DNA from: Pseudomonas sessilinigenes
Lineage (GTDB): Bacteria; Pseudomonadota; Gammaproteobacteria; Pseudomonadales; Pseudomonadaceae
Length of the DNA: 64,000 nucleotides
Assembly (NCBI RefSeq): GCF_003850565.1
Contig: NZ_CP027706.1
Location: 6,585,001-6,649,000 of the forward strand
Reading direction: 5' to 3'
Under the pieces are notes generated by a model. That model had not been told where the DNA came from and searched no databases. It saw only the letters and a list, made by a program, of their open reading frames with translations. The position numbers and the translations under genes were made by a program. Shown here in pieces: positions 1-8,157 of the stretch. Within the stretch, counting starts at the first letter, position 1, and every line of letters starts with the position of its first letter.

Positions 1-113
1 CTTATATATAGGAAACGCAAAAGACTTTGCGCACTATATTGCTCAATGCCTATTACTTGAGCATCATGCCCCAAGCGCCCTGTTTTCTTTCCAACACTTT
101 GGATGCCCTCTGC

Positions 114-1001
114 ATGAATGACCAACCCCGCAGTCTTGCCTCGACCCTGTTTCCGGTTGGCCTGCTACTTATCGCCATGGCTTCGATCCAATCGGGAGCC
201 TCCCTGGCCAAAAGCATGTTCCCCATTGTGGGCGCCCAGGGGACGACAGCGCTTCGACTGGTGTTCGCCAGCATCATCATGCTTCTGCTACTAAAGCCCT
301 GGCGCGCCAAATTCACCGCCAAGACACTACGTTCGGTCCTGGTCTACGGCATGGCCCTGGGCGGAATGAACTTCCTCTTCTATATGTCGTTGAGAAGCGT
401 GCCACTGGGAATCGCCGTCGCCCTGGAGTTCACGGGACCATTGGCTGTTGCCCTCTATGCGTCACGCAAGGCACTCGACTTTGTCTGGATCGCCTTGGCT
501 ATCATCGGATTACTCCTGCTGATACCGACTGGAGCCACCGAGACTCCCATCGATCTGGTCGGGGCCGGTTACGCCCTGGGGGCTGGTGTCTGCTGGGCGC
601 TGTATATCCTGTTTGGGCAAAAAGCCGGCGCCGAGCACGGAGTCCAGACCGCAGCGCTGGGTGTACTGATTGCTGCCTTGTTCGTGGCCCCTATCGGTAT
701 TGTTCACGCAGGCACTGCCCTGCTCACACCTGCACTGATTCCCGTAGCGCTGGGCGTCGCCATCCTGTCCACCGCCCTCCCCTACAGCTTGGAGATGGTT
801 GCCCTGACACGCATACCAGCCCGAACCTTTGGCACCCTGATGAGTATCGAACCTGCTTTCGGCGCACTCTCTGGCCTATTGTTCCTGCATGAGTACCTAT
901 CCCTGGCGCAGTGGACCGCCATTGCCTGCATCATCTTCGCTTCCGTAGGAGCAACCATGACCATGCGCCGTGAGTCCAAACCATTAGTTGCAGCTGATTG
1001 A
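114..1001 (+). CDS. rhtA: RhtA-type threonine/homoserine exporter (EamA/DMT family)
   Basis: Inner-membrane exporter of the drug/metabolite transporter superfamily with about ten hydrophobic segments in two EamA halves. From the ATG at 114 the protein is 295 residues, the length I recall for E. coli RhtA, and it shares RhtA signatures such as AMASIQ.GASLAKS near the N-terminus, VPLGIAVALEFTGPLAVAL in the first half and STALPYSLEM in the second. The frame stays open upstream to 27, but that would add 29 atypical residues; no strong ribosome site precedes either start. RhtA proteins export threonine, homoserine and related amino acids. Monocistronic here; the left neighbour lies outside the window. 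Confidence 0.85.
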   Translation: MNDQPRSLASTLFPVGLLLIAMASIQSGASLAKSMFPIVGAQGTTALRLVFASIIMLLLLKPWRAKFTAKTLRSVLVYGMALGGMNFLFYMSLRSVPLGIAVALEFTGPLAVALYASRKALDFVWIALAIIGLLLLIPTGATETPIDLVGAGYALGAGVCWALYILFGQKAGAEHGVQTAALGVLIAALFVAPIGIVHAGTALLTPALIPVALGVAILSTALPYSLEMVALTRIPARTFGTLMSIEPAFGALSGLLFLHEYLSLAQWTAIACIIFASVGATMTMRRESKPLVAAD

Positions 1002-1146
1002 GACGCAAGTCTGGTAATTGGCGCTCAATTAGGCCATGTTTAGTCGGCTACTCAACGTCACCCAGGAAGTTGCCAGACAGGGATATCGCCAACGGTACTG
1101 CAGTCACACTCGGGCATCAGATCCGAGGCTAGCGATAAGGACGGGG

Positions 1147-1428
1147 ATGAAACGATTTTTGATACTGTTGACCATACTTGCCATTGCAGGCTGTGCGGCA
1201 ACCAGCAAGACCGAAGTCAAACGGGGTAAAAAAGGACTCCACATCAATTGCTCGGGCTTGTCCTCCTCATGGGACAAGTGCTACACCAAGGCAGCCGAGT
1301 CCTGCGGTCCGAAGGGCTACAAGGTGATCGCCAAATCCGGCGACACGGTTGAAGATCCGGGAGACTACCCTTTCGGCCTCAACCCTGCCGGTTACACCAG
1401 CCGCAGCATGATCGTCATCTGCAAATAG
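1147..1428 (+). CDS. Small predicted lipoprotein, function unknown
   Basis: 93-residue protein beginning MKRFLILL, with a hydrophobic signal segment and a lipobox IAGC whose Cys16 would be lipidated. The mature part is polar and holds further cysteines (NCSG, DKCY, ESCG, VICK), compatible with disulfides in the periplasm. The start at 1147 is preceded by AAGGA about 6 bases upstream; the frame is open to 1036 but those codons look non-coding. It converges on the tetR-like gene at 1453. A 10-bp inverted repeat (1442-1451 with 1463-1472) lies between and within the two gene ends. I do not recognise a family beyond a Pseudomonas-type lipoprotein. Confidence 0.7.
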   Translation: MKRFLILLTILAIAGCAATSKTEVKRGKKGLHINCSGLSSSWDKCYTKAAESCGPKGYKVIAKSGDTVEDPGDYPFGLNPAGYTSRSMIVICK

Positions 1429-1452
1429 GTTGACCTGCCTGTTCTCAAGCAG

Positions 1453-2007
1453 CTACTGCAGTTGCTTGAGAATCTGTTCGTGGCTGGACGCCAGGATCTG
1501 CTGCTGGATATCCGGACTAACGAGCATCCGCGCCACCACCAGCGCTCCTACACACTGTGACAGTATCGACCAGGCCAGGCTTTCGCTCCCCAGCGTTTGC
1601 GCCCAAGCCTGATGCAAGCGACAGATCAGATTCTCGGACTGTTGCCGCACCTCGACACCGCCCCGGGAAATCTCCGCCCCCAGGGCAGGAATGGCACAAC
1701 CAGCTGCTGGTTGCTGCAAGTGCGCCATACTCAAGTACTGCTGCAGGCAACGCTGCAACTTCTCCTGATCGTGCTGCCCATGCCCACCCAAGCGCTCCAG
1801 GCTCTGCTTCAACTCACGCTCGACAATCGAACCAAATAGCTCGTCCTTGGAAGCGAAATGGCTATAGAACGCCCCACCGCTCAGGCCAATGGCTTTCATC
1901 AAGGCATCGACGCCCACGGTGGAAAACCCTTCATTCTTGGCCTGGCCTGCGCTGCTTTGCAGCAAACGCTCCCGGGTTTCCTGCTTGTGACCGGCTGAAT
2001 AGCGCAT
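1453..2007 (-). CDS. TetR family transcriptional regulator
   Basis: 184-residue TetR-type regulator. The N-terminal helix-turn-helix occupies about residues 10-60 (STVGVDALMKAIGLSGGAFYSHF, with the typical FYSHF.SKDEL end); the C-terminal ligand domain is variable. It is transcribed divergently from the SDR gene at 2099, and the 91-bp gap holds a duplicated motif (see 2056-2083), so it most probably represses the SDR/isomerase pair and itself. The effector cannot be read from sequence. The group resembles regulators of electrophile-stress operons (NemR-like HTH), an inference only. Confidence 0.85.
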   Translation of the reverse strand: MRYSAGHKQETRERLLQSSAGQAKNEGFSTVGVDALMKAIGLSGGAFYSHFASKDELFGSIVERELKQSLERLGGHGQHDQEKLQRCLQQYLSMAHLQQPAAGCAIPALGAEISRGGVEVRQQSENLICRLHQAWAQTLGSESLAWSILSQCVGALVVARMLVSPDIQQQILASSHEQILKQLQ

Positions 2008-2055
2008 CCCTGAAAAGCTCCACCAGTGTTCTTGACGATCGAAAAATCATAGCAT

Positions 2056-2083
2056 AACGTTCGTTTACCTAACGATCGTTTAC
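2056..2083. promoter_or_regulatory. Duplicated operator candidate between tetR-like gene and SDR gene
   Basis: Two 13-base copies, AACGTTCGTTTAC at 2056-2068 and AACGATCGTTTAC at 2071-2083, differ at one base and are spaced 15 bp apart. The second contains the perfect palindrome AACGATCGTT (2071-2080). The position in the divergent gap and the symmetry fit a TetR-family operator. Confidence 0.6.
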
Positions 2084-2098
2084 TAAAGAGCGAACCCC

Positions 2099-2836
2099 AT
2101 GACTACAACCTTGAACAAGAAAGTCGTACTGGTGGTCGGTGCCGGCGATGCCACAGGAGGTGCCATTGCCAAACGTTTCGCCGCAGAAGGTTTTATCACC
2201 TGCCTCACTCGACGCAACGCGGACAAACTGCAGCCCCTGGTGCAAAGCATCCAGCATGCCGGAGGCCAGGCCCATGGCTTTGCCTGCGACGCCCGCAAGG
2301 AAGAGGAAGTGATCGCCTTGATCGAACAGATCGAAACCCAGATCGGCCCGATCGAAGCATTCGTTTTCAATATCGGCGCCAATGTGCCCTGCAGCATCCT
2401 TGAAGAAACCGCGCGCAAGTATTTCAAAATCTGGGAAATGGCCTGTTTTTCAGGTTTTCTCAATGCCCGCGAAGTGGCCAAGCGCATGGTCACTCGCAAA
2501 CGCGGCACCATCCTGTTCACCGGTGCCACGGCAGGTGTTCGTGGCGCTGCGGGCTTTGCCGCCTTCGCCGGAGCCAAGCACGGCATCCGCGCCCTGGCCC
2601 AGAGCATGGCCCGGGAACTGGGCCCAATGAACATCCACGTCGCCCATATCATCGTCGACGGCGCCATCGATACCGACTTCATCCGTACCAGCTTTCCCGA
2701 GAAATACGCACTCAAGGACCAGGACGGCATCCTCGATCCCGTACACATCGCCGAGAACTACTGGTACCTGCACAATCAACCACGAGATGCCTGGACCTTC
2801 GAACTGGACCTGCGCCCCTGGAACGAGCGCTGGTAA
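2099..2836 (+). CDS. SDR family protein with altered catalytic residues
   Basis: 245-residue protein with a Rossmann fold start (VVLVVGAGDATGGAIA, an atypical glycine motif) and the general layout of short-chain dehydrogenases/reductases. The usual YxxxK active site reads F156-A-G-A-K160, so the catalytic Tyr is replaced by Phe. The serine region reads TGATAG, and the NNAG motif reads FNIGAN. It may therefore be an atypical reductase or a non-catalytic binding protein. It is followed after 35 bases by a DsbA-fold isomerase gene, probably in one transcript controlled by the divergent TetR protein. Substrate unknown. Confidence 0.8.
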   Translation: MTTTLNKKVVLVVGAGDATGGAIAKRFAAEGFITCLTRRNADKLQPLVQSIQHAGGQAHGFACDARKEEEVIALIEQIETQIGPIEAFVFNIGANVPCSILEETARKYFKIWEMACFSGFLNAREVAKRMVTRKRGTILFTGATAGVRGAAGFAAFAGAKHGIRALAQSMARELGPMNIHVAHIIVDGAIDTDFIRTSFPEKYALKDQDGILDPVHIAENYWYLHNQPRDAWTFELDLRPWNERW

Positions 2837-2871
2837 TCCGCCCCGACAAGAACAATCATCGAGACCGAATC

Positions 2872-3468
2872 ATGAGCAAAACCGTGGAGTTCTTCTTCGA
2901 CCTGGGCAGTCCGACCGCCTACCTGGCCTACACCCAGTTACCCAGAATCTGTGCCGAGACCGGCAGCCAGCTGACGTACCAACCCATGCTGCTCGGCGGC
3001 ATATTCAAGACCACCGGCAATGCCTCGCCCATCAGCATTCCTGCCAAGGGCCGCTACATGCTGCATGATCTGGCGCGCTTCGCTCGACGCTATGAGGTCG
3101 AGCTTGAATTCAATCCGCATTTCCCCATCAACACCTTGCTGCTGATGCGTGCGGTGACCGGTGTCCAGATGCATCTGCCTGAGCGCTTCGTCGAGTTCAT
3201 CGACTGCCTGTTCCGCGCACTCTGGGTCGAACAGCGCAACCTCAACGATGCCGTCGTCATCACCCAGGTCCTGGAGCGAGCCGGCTTCGATCCACAGCAA
3301 GTCCTCGACCTGAGCAATGACGAAGAGGTCAAGGCCCGGCTCAAGGACAACACCGATCTGGCATTGAAACGAGGGGTGTTCGGTGCCCCCAGCATGTTCG
3401 TGGGTGACGAGCTGTTTTTTGGCCAGGACCGCCTGGATTTTGTCCGCGAGGCTCTCGAGCGACATTGA
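2872..3468 (+). CDS. 2-hydroxychromene-2-carboxylate isomerase family protein (DsbA/kappa-GST fold)
   Basis: 198-residue protein of the HCCA isomerase / kappa-class GST group. The N-terminal motif VEFFFDLGSPTAYLA carries the conserved Ser13 that replaces the thioredoxin cysteine and activates glutathione. The C-terminal GVFGAPSMFVGDELFFGQDRL is the thioredoxin-fold end with the cis-Pro loop. Family members use glutathione to isomerise aromatic intermediates or detoxify electrophiles. Here there is no naphthalene pathway nearby; pairing with an SDR and a TetR regulator suggests a small detoxification operon. The true substrate is unknown. Confidence 0.82.
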   Translation: MSKTVEFFFDLGSPTAYLAYTQLPRICAETGSQLTYQPMLLGGIFKTTGNASPISIPAKGRYMLHDLARFARRYEVELEFNPHFPINTLLLMRAVTGVQMHLPERFVEFIDCLFRALWVEQRNLNDAVVITQVLERAGFDPQQVLDLSNDEEVKARLKDNTDLALKRGVFGAPSMFVGDELFFGQDRLDFVREALERH

Positions 3469-3472
3469 ACCC

Positions 3473-3533
3473 TGCACGCCCGGTCACACACCGGGAGTGC
3501 AGCTGGCCATCACCCGCCTTGCACGGGTGATGG
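3473..3533. terminator. Two stacked hairpins between convergent genes
   Basis: First hairpin: TGCACGCCCGGT (3473-3484) pairs with ACCGGGAGTGCA (3490-3501) around a 5-base loop, with one mismatch. Second hairpin: CCATCACCCG (3507-3516) pairs perfectly with CGGGTGATGG (3524-3533), followed by TCGATTT. They fill the gap between the isomerase gene and aminopeptidase P and probably end transcription from at least one side; the T-tract is weak. Confidence 0.45.
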
Positions 3534-3539
3534 TCGATT

Positions 3540-5348
3540 TCAGATCGCCGCCGTACGAACCTGCAACCACTCCAGCGCCGCCCCTTGCAACAAGGGGCTC
3601 AAGCGCTGGCGTACCTGGTCATGATAGGCGTTGAACCAATCACGCTCATCCTGGGTGAGCAGCGCAGGCTCCAGGCAGCGAGTGTCGATCGGGCACAGGG
3701 TCAGGGTTTCGAACGTCAGGAACTCACCGAACTCGGTACTCCCCGCCTCGCGGTTCAGCACCAGGTTTTCGATGCGTACCCCCCACTGCCCTGGTCGATA
3801 TGTCCCAGGCTCGATGGACGTGATCATCCCCGGCTGCATTGCAGTCTGCGGCGCCGGTGCAGCCTGATAGGCGATAACCTGCGGACCTTCATGGACATTG
3901 AGGAAATAACCGACCCCGTGCCCAGTGCCGTGTCCGTAATCCACGCCGTCGGCCCAGATTGGCGCACGGGCAATGGCATCCAGCAGTGGCGAGAGGATCC
4001 CCTTGGGGAACCGGGCTCGAGACAAGGCGATGACCCCCTTGAGCACACGGGTGCAGTCACGCTTCTGCTCGGTGCTTGGCGTACCGATCGGCACCATACG
4101 GGTGATATCGGTAGTGCCCCCCAGGTACTGGCCGCCGGAATCGATCAGCAGCAGGCCATCTCCCTCGATCACCGCGTGCTCCTCGGCAGTGGCGTGATAA
4201 TGCGGCATCGCACCATTGGCATTGAACGCCGCGATGGTGTTGAAGCTCAACGACACATAACCCGAACGCCGTTCACGGGCTGCCGTCAGGCGTTCGTCGA
4301 TGGTCAGCTCGGTGATACGTTCATGACCCAGGGCACCGTCCAACCAGGCGAAGAACTCGCACAGCGCCGCACCGTCCTGCTCCATGGCCTGGCGAATATG
4401 CTCGGCATCGGCCAGGCTCTTGCGTGACTTGGCCAGGGTCGTGGGATTGAGCCCTTCGACCAGCCGCACCTGCGGATCGAGGTGCTCCAGCAGCCCCACC
4501 GTGACCCGTGCCGGATCGATCTGCAGGCTCACATCACCAGGCACCGTACGCAGCGCCGCCGCCACTTGCGAATAATCACGCAGGCTGACGCCATCGGCTT
4601 CAAGCACCGCACGCAGCTGCGCATCGACCTTGTCCAGGGCCACGAACAGGGTGGCCTGCTGTTGGCTGATCAGGGCGAAGGAAACGAATACCGGGTTGAA
4701 GGACACATCAGCGCCACGCAAGTTGAACAGCCAGGCGATGTCATCCAGGGTGGCGATGAAATGCCAGTCCGCTCCCCGCTCCTTCAACGCCTCGCGCAGC
4801 ATGGCGAGTTTTTCCACCCGGCTTTGCGTGGCCTGGGGCGGCAGGTGCTGGTAGACCGGCTGGTCGGGCAAGGCCGGACGATCGCTCCAGGCCTCCTGGA
4901 GCAAGTCGATATCAGTACGCAACCTGGCTCCGCGCTCTGCCAGCTTGTCGCCCAGGGTACGGGCCGAGGCCAGCGCCATGACCGCACCATCCACCGCCAC
5001 CACGCCACCGGCCGGCGTCTGCTGCGCCAACCAATCCAGGGGGCCGGGCTGGCCTGGCTGCAGCTTCACCAACTCGATGCCACTGCCCTTGAGCTCCTTG
5101 CTGGCTTGTTCCCAGTACCGGCTATCGGCCCAGACACCCGCGAAATCCGCAGTCACGATCAGGGTGCCGACCGAACCGTGGAAACCCGACAACCATTGGC
5201 GCCCTTGCCAATAACCCGGCAGGTACTCCGACAAGTGCGGGTCGGCTGAAGGCACCAGCAAGGCATGGATGCCTTCACGGCTCATCAGTTGGCGAACGTG
5301 CGCCAGGCGCTGGGGAACCCCTGCGTTGGTCGAAGGCTGCGTACTCAT
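3540..5348 (-). CDS. Xaa-Pro aminopeptidase (M24B, aminopeptidase P)
   Basis: 602-residue cytosolic metallopeptidase that removes an N-terminal residue preceding proline. Two creatinase-like N-terminal domains (about residues 10-310) precede the pita-bread catalytic domain. The dinuclear metal ligands are visible: LIDSGGQYLGGTTDITR (first two Asp), HGTGHGVGYFLNVHEGP (His), SIEPGTY (Glu) and RIENL (Glu). The length and three-domain plan match the long XPNPEP1-like form rather than the 440-residue E. coli PepP. Start ATG at 5348 follows an AAGGAG-type site. Monocistronic; a cysteine desulfurase gene lies upstream on the same strand after 54 bases. Confidence 0.9.
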   Translation of the reverse strand: MSTQPSTNAGVPQRLAHVRQLMSREGIHALLVPSADPHLSEYLPGYWQGRQWLSGFHGSVGTLIVTADFAGVWADSRYWEQASKELKGSGIELVKLQPGQPGPLDWLAQQTPAGGVVAVDGAVMALASARTLGDKLAERGARLRTDIDLLQEAWSDRPALPDQPVYQHLPPQATQSRVEKLAMLREALKERGADWHFIATLDDIAWLFNLRGADVSFNPVFVSFALISQQQATLFVALDKVDAQLRAVLEADGVSLRDYSQVAAALRTVPGDVSLQIDPARVTVGLLEHLDPQVRLVEGLNPTTLAKSRKSLADAEHIRQAMEQDGAALCEFFAWLDGALGHERITELTIDERLTAARERRSGYVSLSFNTIAAFNANGAMPHYHATAEEHAVIEGDGLLLIDSGGQYLGGTTDITRMVPIGTPSTEQKRDCTRVLKGVIALSRARFPKGILSPLLDAIARAPIWADGVDYGHGTGHGVGYFLNVHEGPQVIAYQAAPAPQTAMQPGMITSIEPGTYRPGQWGVRIENLVLNREAGSTEFGEFLTFETLTLCPIDTRCLEPALLTQDERDWFNAYHDQVRQRLSPLLQGAALEWLQVRTAAI

Positions 5349-5402
5349 TGTGTCTCCTTAACCGGCTAATCATTGTTATGGAGGGTCGGAAGCGCCCGAC
5401 CC

Positions 5403-6572
5403 TCAGGTATTGGCCCCGACCCAGAATGCCGGAGCGCTGGAGGTTGTCGTCTTGATCAGTTGTACCGCGCGATCCACATCCTGCTCGGTGGTGAACCGCC
5501 CCAGGCTCAAGCGGATGGTCCTGCCAGCCTGTCGGGCATCGAGCCCCAGCGCCAACAGCACATGAGAGGGTGCATTGCTTGCCGAATTGCAGGCGGAGGT
5601 AGAGGAAAACGCCATGGATGCGCTCAATGCAGCCGCATCGAACTCACCTTCATCGAAGGTCAGGCTCAGGGTATGGGGAATGCGCGAAGCAGCACTGCCA
5701 TTCAAGCGCAGGCCAGGGACATCAGCCAATTGCTCCAGCAGTCGCTGGCGCAAGGAGACGATCTTCGCGGCCTCCTCCTCCCAGGCCTGGCCAGCCAACT
5801 CAAAGGCCGCACCCATGGCGGCAATCTGGTGGGTGGCCAGTGTCCCGGAGCGCAAACCGCCCTCATGCCCGCCACCATGGATCTGCGCCTGCACGTGCTG
5901 GCGGGCGCGAGAGCCGACATACAGCGCACCGATCCCTTTGGGGCCATAGAGCTTGTGAGCGGAAAACGACATCAGGTCCACCGGCCAATGGGCAAGATCG
6001 ATGGCGACCTTGCCCGCACCCTGGGCGGCATCCACATGGAGCAAGGCCCCCCGCTCGCGGACCGCCCGGCCAATCGCCGGAATGTCATTGATCGTGCCCA
6101 GTTCATTGTTGACCAGCATCAGCGACACCAGGACGGTATCGTCCCCCATGGCCTCACTCACAGCCTGGGGGGTGATCAGTCCATCGGCATCAGGGGCCAG
6201 GTAGGTCACCGCTACCCCACTGTCCTCCAGTTGCCGGGCCGTATCGAGCACGGCCTTATGTTCGATCTGACTGGTGATGACATGGCCACCGGCCAGGCCA
6301 CGCGCCTGCATCACACCCTTGAGCGCCAGGTTATTGGACTCGGTCGCACCCGAGGTCCAGACGATCTGCTCCGGTTGCGCACCGACCATTTGCGCCACCT
6401 GCTGCCGGGCGTGCTCGACACTGCGGCGCGCCTGCTGGCCGAAGGCATGGGAGCTGGAAGCCGGATTACCGAAATTGGCGTCGAAGCCCAGACACTGGAG
6501 CATCACCTGGATGACTCGCTCATCCACCGGCGTGGTGGCGGCATAGTCGAAATAAAGAGGACGTGCGTTCAT
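5403..6572 (-). CDS. Cysteine desulfurase (NifS/IscS class, stand-alone)
   Basis: 389-residue PLP enzyme taking sulfur from cysteine as an enzyme persulfide. The PLP lysine is in SFSAHKLYGPKG (Lys207). The GATESNN and HVDAAQ motifs bind cofactor. The catalytic Cys328 sits in SSTSACNSASNAPSHVL, the class I (IscS/NifS) loop. It is not in an isc operon: no iscR, iscU or hscA is nearby, so it is a second desulfurase of unknown acceptor. It lies upstream of aminopeptidase P on the same strand. The 207 bases upstream (6573-6779) hold no gene I can see. Confidence 0.88.
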   Translation of the reverse strand: MNARPLYFDYAATTPVDERVIQVMLQCLGFDANFGNPASSSHAFGQQARRSVEHARQQVAQMVGAQPEQIVWTSGATESNNLALKGVMQARGLAGGHVITSQIEHKAVLDTARQLEDSGVAVTYLAPDADGLITPQAVSEAMGDDTVLVSLMLVNNELGTINDIPAIGRAVRERGALLHVDAAQGAGKVAIDLAHWPVDLMSFSAHKLYGPKGIGALYVGSRARQHVQAQIHGGGHEGGLRSGTLATHQIAAMGAAFELAGQAWEEEAAKIVSLRQRLLEQLADVPGLRLNGSAASRIPHTLSLTFDEGEFDAAALSASMAFSSTSACNSASNAPSHVLLALGLDARQAGRTIRLSLGRFTTEQDVDRAVQLIKTTTSSAPAFWVGANT

Positions 6573-6779
6573 GGCTGAAAACCTGCGGGGCTTGTTCCCG
6601 GACCGGGTCGACTCGAAAAAGAAGCCTCATCGATGCCTCACTCGCAGAGGACGCATCAACGGCAGTCAGCGAAGCGATACCGACCCGATGCTTAAAGGAA
6701 GAGGACTTCATTTAAAAGTGCGTAGGAACGCTCCTAGCAACCAGCTTAACAGGCCAGGACCGCAAAATTGAAGTGGGAC

Positions 6780-7394
6780 TTAACAAAGGCTGTCAACGAG
6801 CAGTGGCGCCAGGGACAGCACCAACAGCACCGCCATCCCCAGATTGAACAGGCGTAGCCAGCGCGGATTGCGCAACACATTGCGTAGCAGGCTGCCACAG
6901 GCCGCCCAAAGACTGACCGTCGGCGCATTGATCAGGGCGAACACCGCAGCAATCACCAGCACATTGGTGAAGTAGCCTTGCAACGGGGTATAGGTGCTGA
7001 TAGCGCCCACGGCCATCACCCAGGCCTTGGGATTGACCCACTGGAAAGCCGCTGCTCCCCAATATCCCAAGGGCTGGCCCTGCCCCTGTTGCTCATCGGA
7101 CATGGGACCTGAACGAGCGATCCGCCATGCCAGGTACAACAGGTAGGCCGCACCGACATAACGCAGCACGCCATATAACAGTGGGTAAGCCTGGAACACC
7201 GCGCCCAACCCCAGGCCGACCGCCAGCACCAGCACGAAAAAACCACAGCTGATGCCGAGAATATGCGGGATCGAGCGGCCGAAACCGAAGTTCACCCCTG
7301 ACGCCAACAGCATGGTGTTGTTGGGCCCGGGAGTAATCGAGGTAACCAGGGCAAACAGGGCGAACGCCAACAGCAGGTCGGGCGAAAGGGACAT
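6780..7394 (-). CDS. LysE/RhtB family amino-acid exporter
   Basis: 204-residue membrane protein with about six hydrophobic segments. The family signature is near the N-terminus (TSITPGPNNTMLLASG), followed by GFFVLVL and the central QWVNPKAWVMAVGA motif. LysE/RhtB proteins export lysine, homoserine, threonine or similar compounds across the inner membrane. No regulator gene is adjacent, so the substrate cannot be inferred. The start ATG at 7394 lies 105 bases downstream of the stop of the small lipoprotein gene on the same strand. Confidence 0.88.
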   Translation of the reverse strand: MSLSPDLLLAFALFALVTSITPGPNNTMLLASGVNFGFGRSIPHILGISCGFFVLVLAVGLGLGAVFQAYPLLYGVLRYVGAAYLLYLAWRIARSGPMSDEQQGQGQPLGYWGAAAFQWVNPKAWVMAVGAISTYTPLQGYFTNVLVIAAVFALINAPTVSLWAACGSLLRNVLRNPRWLRLFNLGMAVLLVLSLAPLLVDSLC

Positions 7395-7499
7395 AAGAGG
7401 CAGGTTTCCTGGACAAGATCGATCAGGATTCGACCCTAACCTGCGACTGCGGCGAAACCTACGGACAGTTGGCCAGAACTTCGACCCGTACAGTTGCTG

Positions 7500-7760
7500 T
7501 CAACTGGCGGGCTGATGACGACTGAGATTGCGCTGGGCACTCATTTCACCCTGGGTATCGAAAGCTGCGGAATGACCTGCCAACTCGGCCTTTTTCTGCT
7601 GGTACTCATCGAATGACAAGCCCCGTCGGTTCAGGGCCTCCAGCGCCAGCTCACGAGTTTCCTCGACGGTGTAAGGGCGCAATTCGGGAGCTTGCGGGCT
7701 GGCACAACCGGCCAGAACACTGGAAACCAATAACAGCAGGGCAACGGGAAAAGCCTTCAT
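7500..7760 (-). CDS. Small predicted lipoprotein
   Basis: 86-residue protein with an N-terminal hydrophobic segment (MKAFPVALLLLVSS) and the lipobox VLAGC, so it should be exported and lipidated. The mature part is short, charged and probably helical (TVEETRELALEALNRRGLSFDEYQQKKAEL). Start at 7760 is chosen because AGGTG lies upstream and it gives a standard signal peptide; the frame extends to 7796. Many pseudomonads carry similar small lipoproteins of unknown role. No function is assigned. Confidence 0.7.
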   Translation of the reverse strand: MKAFPVALLLLVSSVLAGCASPQAPELRPYTVEETRELALEALNRRGLSFDEYQQKKAELAGHSAAFDTQGEMSAQRNLSRHQPAS

Positions 7761-7885
7761 GGCGAACACCTGGAGCAGCTTGCGAACGATGGACACAGGC
7801 TACTCGCGGGCCCGACGACGCAAAAATCATCCCGCTCGATAGTCGCTATCGACTGTTTCGCGACCAGGGCAAGCCACTCTTCAAT

Positions 7886-7931
7886 ATTCCTTTAAGACCT
7901 ATAAATATGGAAACAAGATCTTTTAAGGAAT
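7886..7931. promoter_or_regulatory. AT-rich inverted repeat upstream of msuE (CysB-type site candidate)
   Basis: ATTCCTTTAAGA (7886-7897) and TCTTTTAAGGAAT (7919-7931) form an inverted repeat with one base difference in length, around an AT-rich centre. It lies in the 397-bp gap upstream of msuE, much more AT-rich than its surroundings. ATTCC/GGAAT half-sites recall CysB-type binding sites of sulfur-starvation genes; the assignment is an inference. Confidence 0.35.
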
Positions 7932-7968
7932 AACAACAACCCTCTATAACAACAGTATCCCGCTGCCA

Positions 7969-8003
7969 ACTGTTGCCAGGGCAACTGTTGCGCTGGCAAC
8001 AGT
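7969..8003. promoter_or_regulatory. Nested palindrome cluster, candidate SfnR enhancer sites
   Basis: ACTGTTGCCAG (7969-7979) is perfectly mirrored by CTGGCAACAGT (7993-8003). The 13-base spacer itself contains the palindrome GCAAC-T-GTTGC (7981-7991), giving GTTGC/GCAAC half-sites in regular succession. The cluster is centred about 100 bp upstream of the sigma-54 promoter at 8085, the usual position for an enhancer-binding protein, and the sfnR gene ends this operon. Confidence 0.6.
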
Positions 8004-8084
8004 CGATCAACAAAACAGTGCTGGCCCAACAACAGGCAAAGCCGCTTTCAGGGCGTAAACCCCGTGATACCGGGCTTGCAGGCG

Positions 8085-8101
8085 TTGGTACAGCTCTTGC
8101 T
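8085..8101 (+). promoter_or_regulatory. Sigma-54 (-24/-12) promoter of msuEDC
   Basis: TTGGTACAGCTCTTGCT has GG at 8087-8088 and GC at 8099-8100 with exactly ten bases between, and matches the YTGGyAC-N4-TTGCW consensus. Transcription would start near 8112, leaving a leader of about 45 bases before the msuE ATG at 8158. Confidence 0.75.
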
Positions 8102-8157
8102 CCAGAGCCTGGCATCACTCATCGCTCATCGAGCCACTGTTTACCAAGGAGCTGTCC

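Noticed and set aside
1442..1472. 10-bp inverted repeat at the end of the tetR-like gene as a terminator
   Set aside because: Overlaps the coding end and has no T-tract; mentioned only as context.
8027..8045. TGGCCC...GGCAAA as a sigma-54 promoter upstream of msuE
   Set aside because: GG and GC are 11 bases apart, not 10; the element at 8085-8101 is exact.
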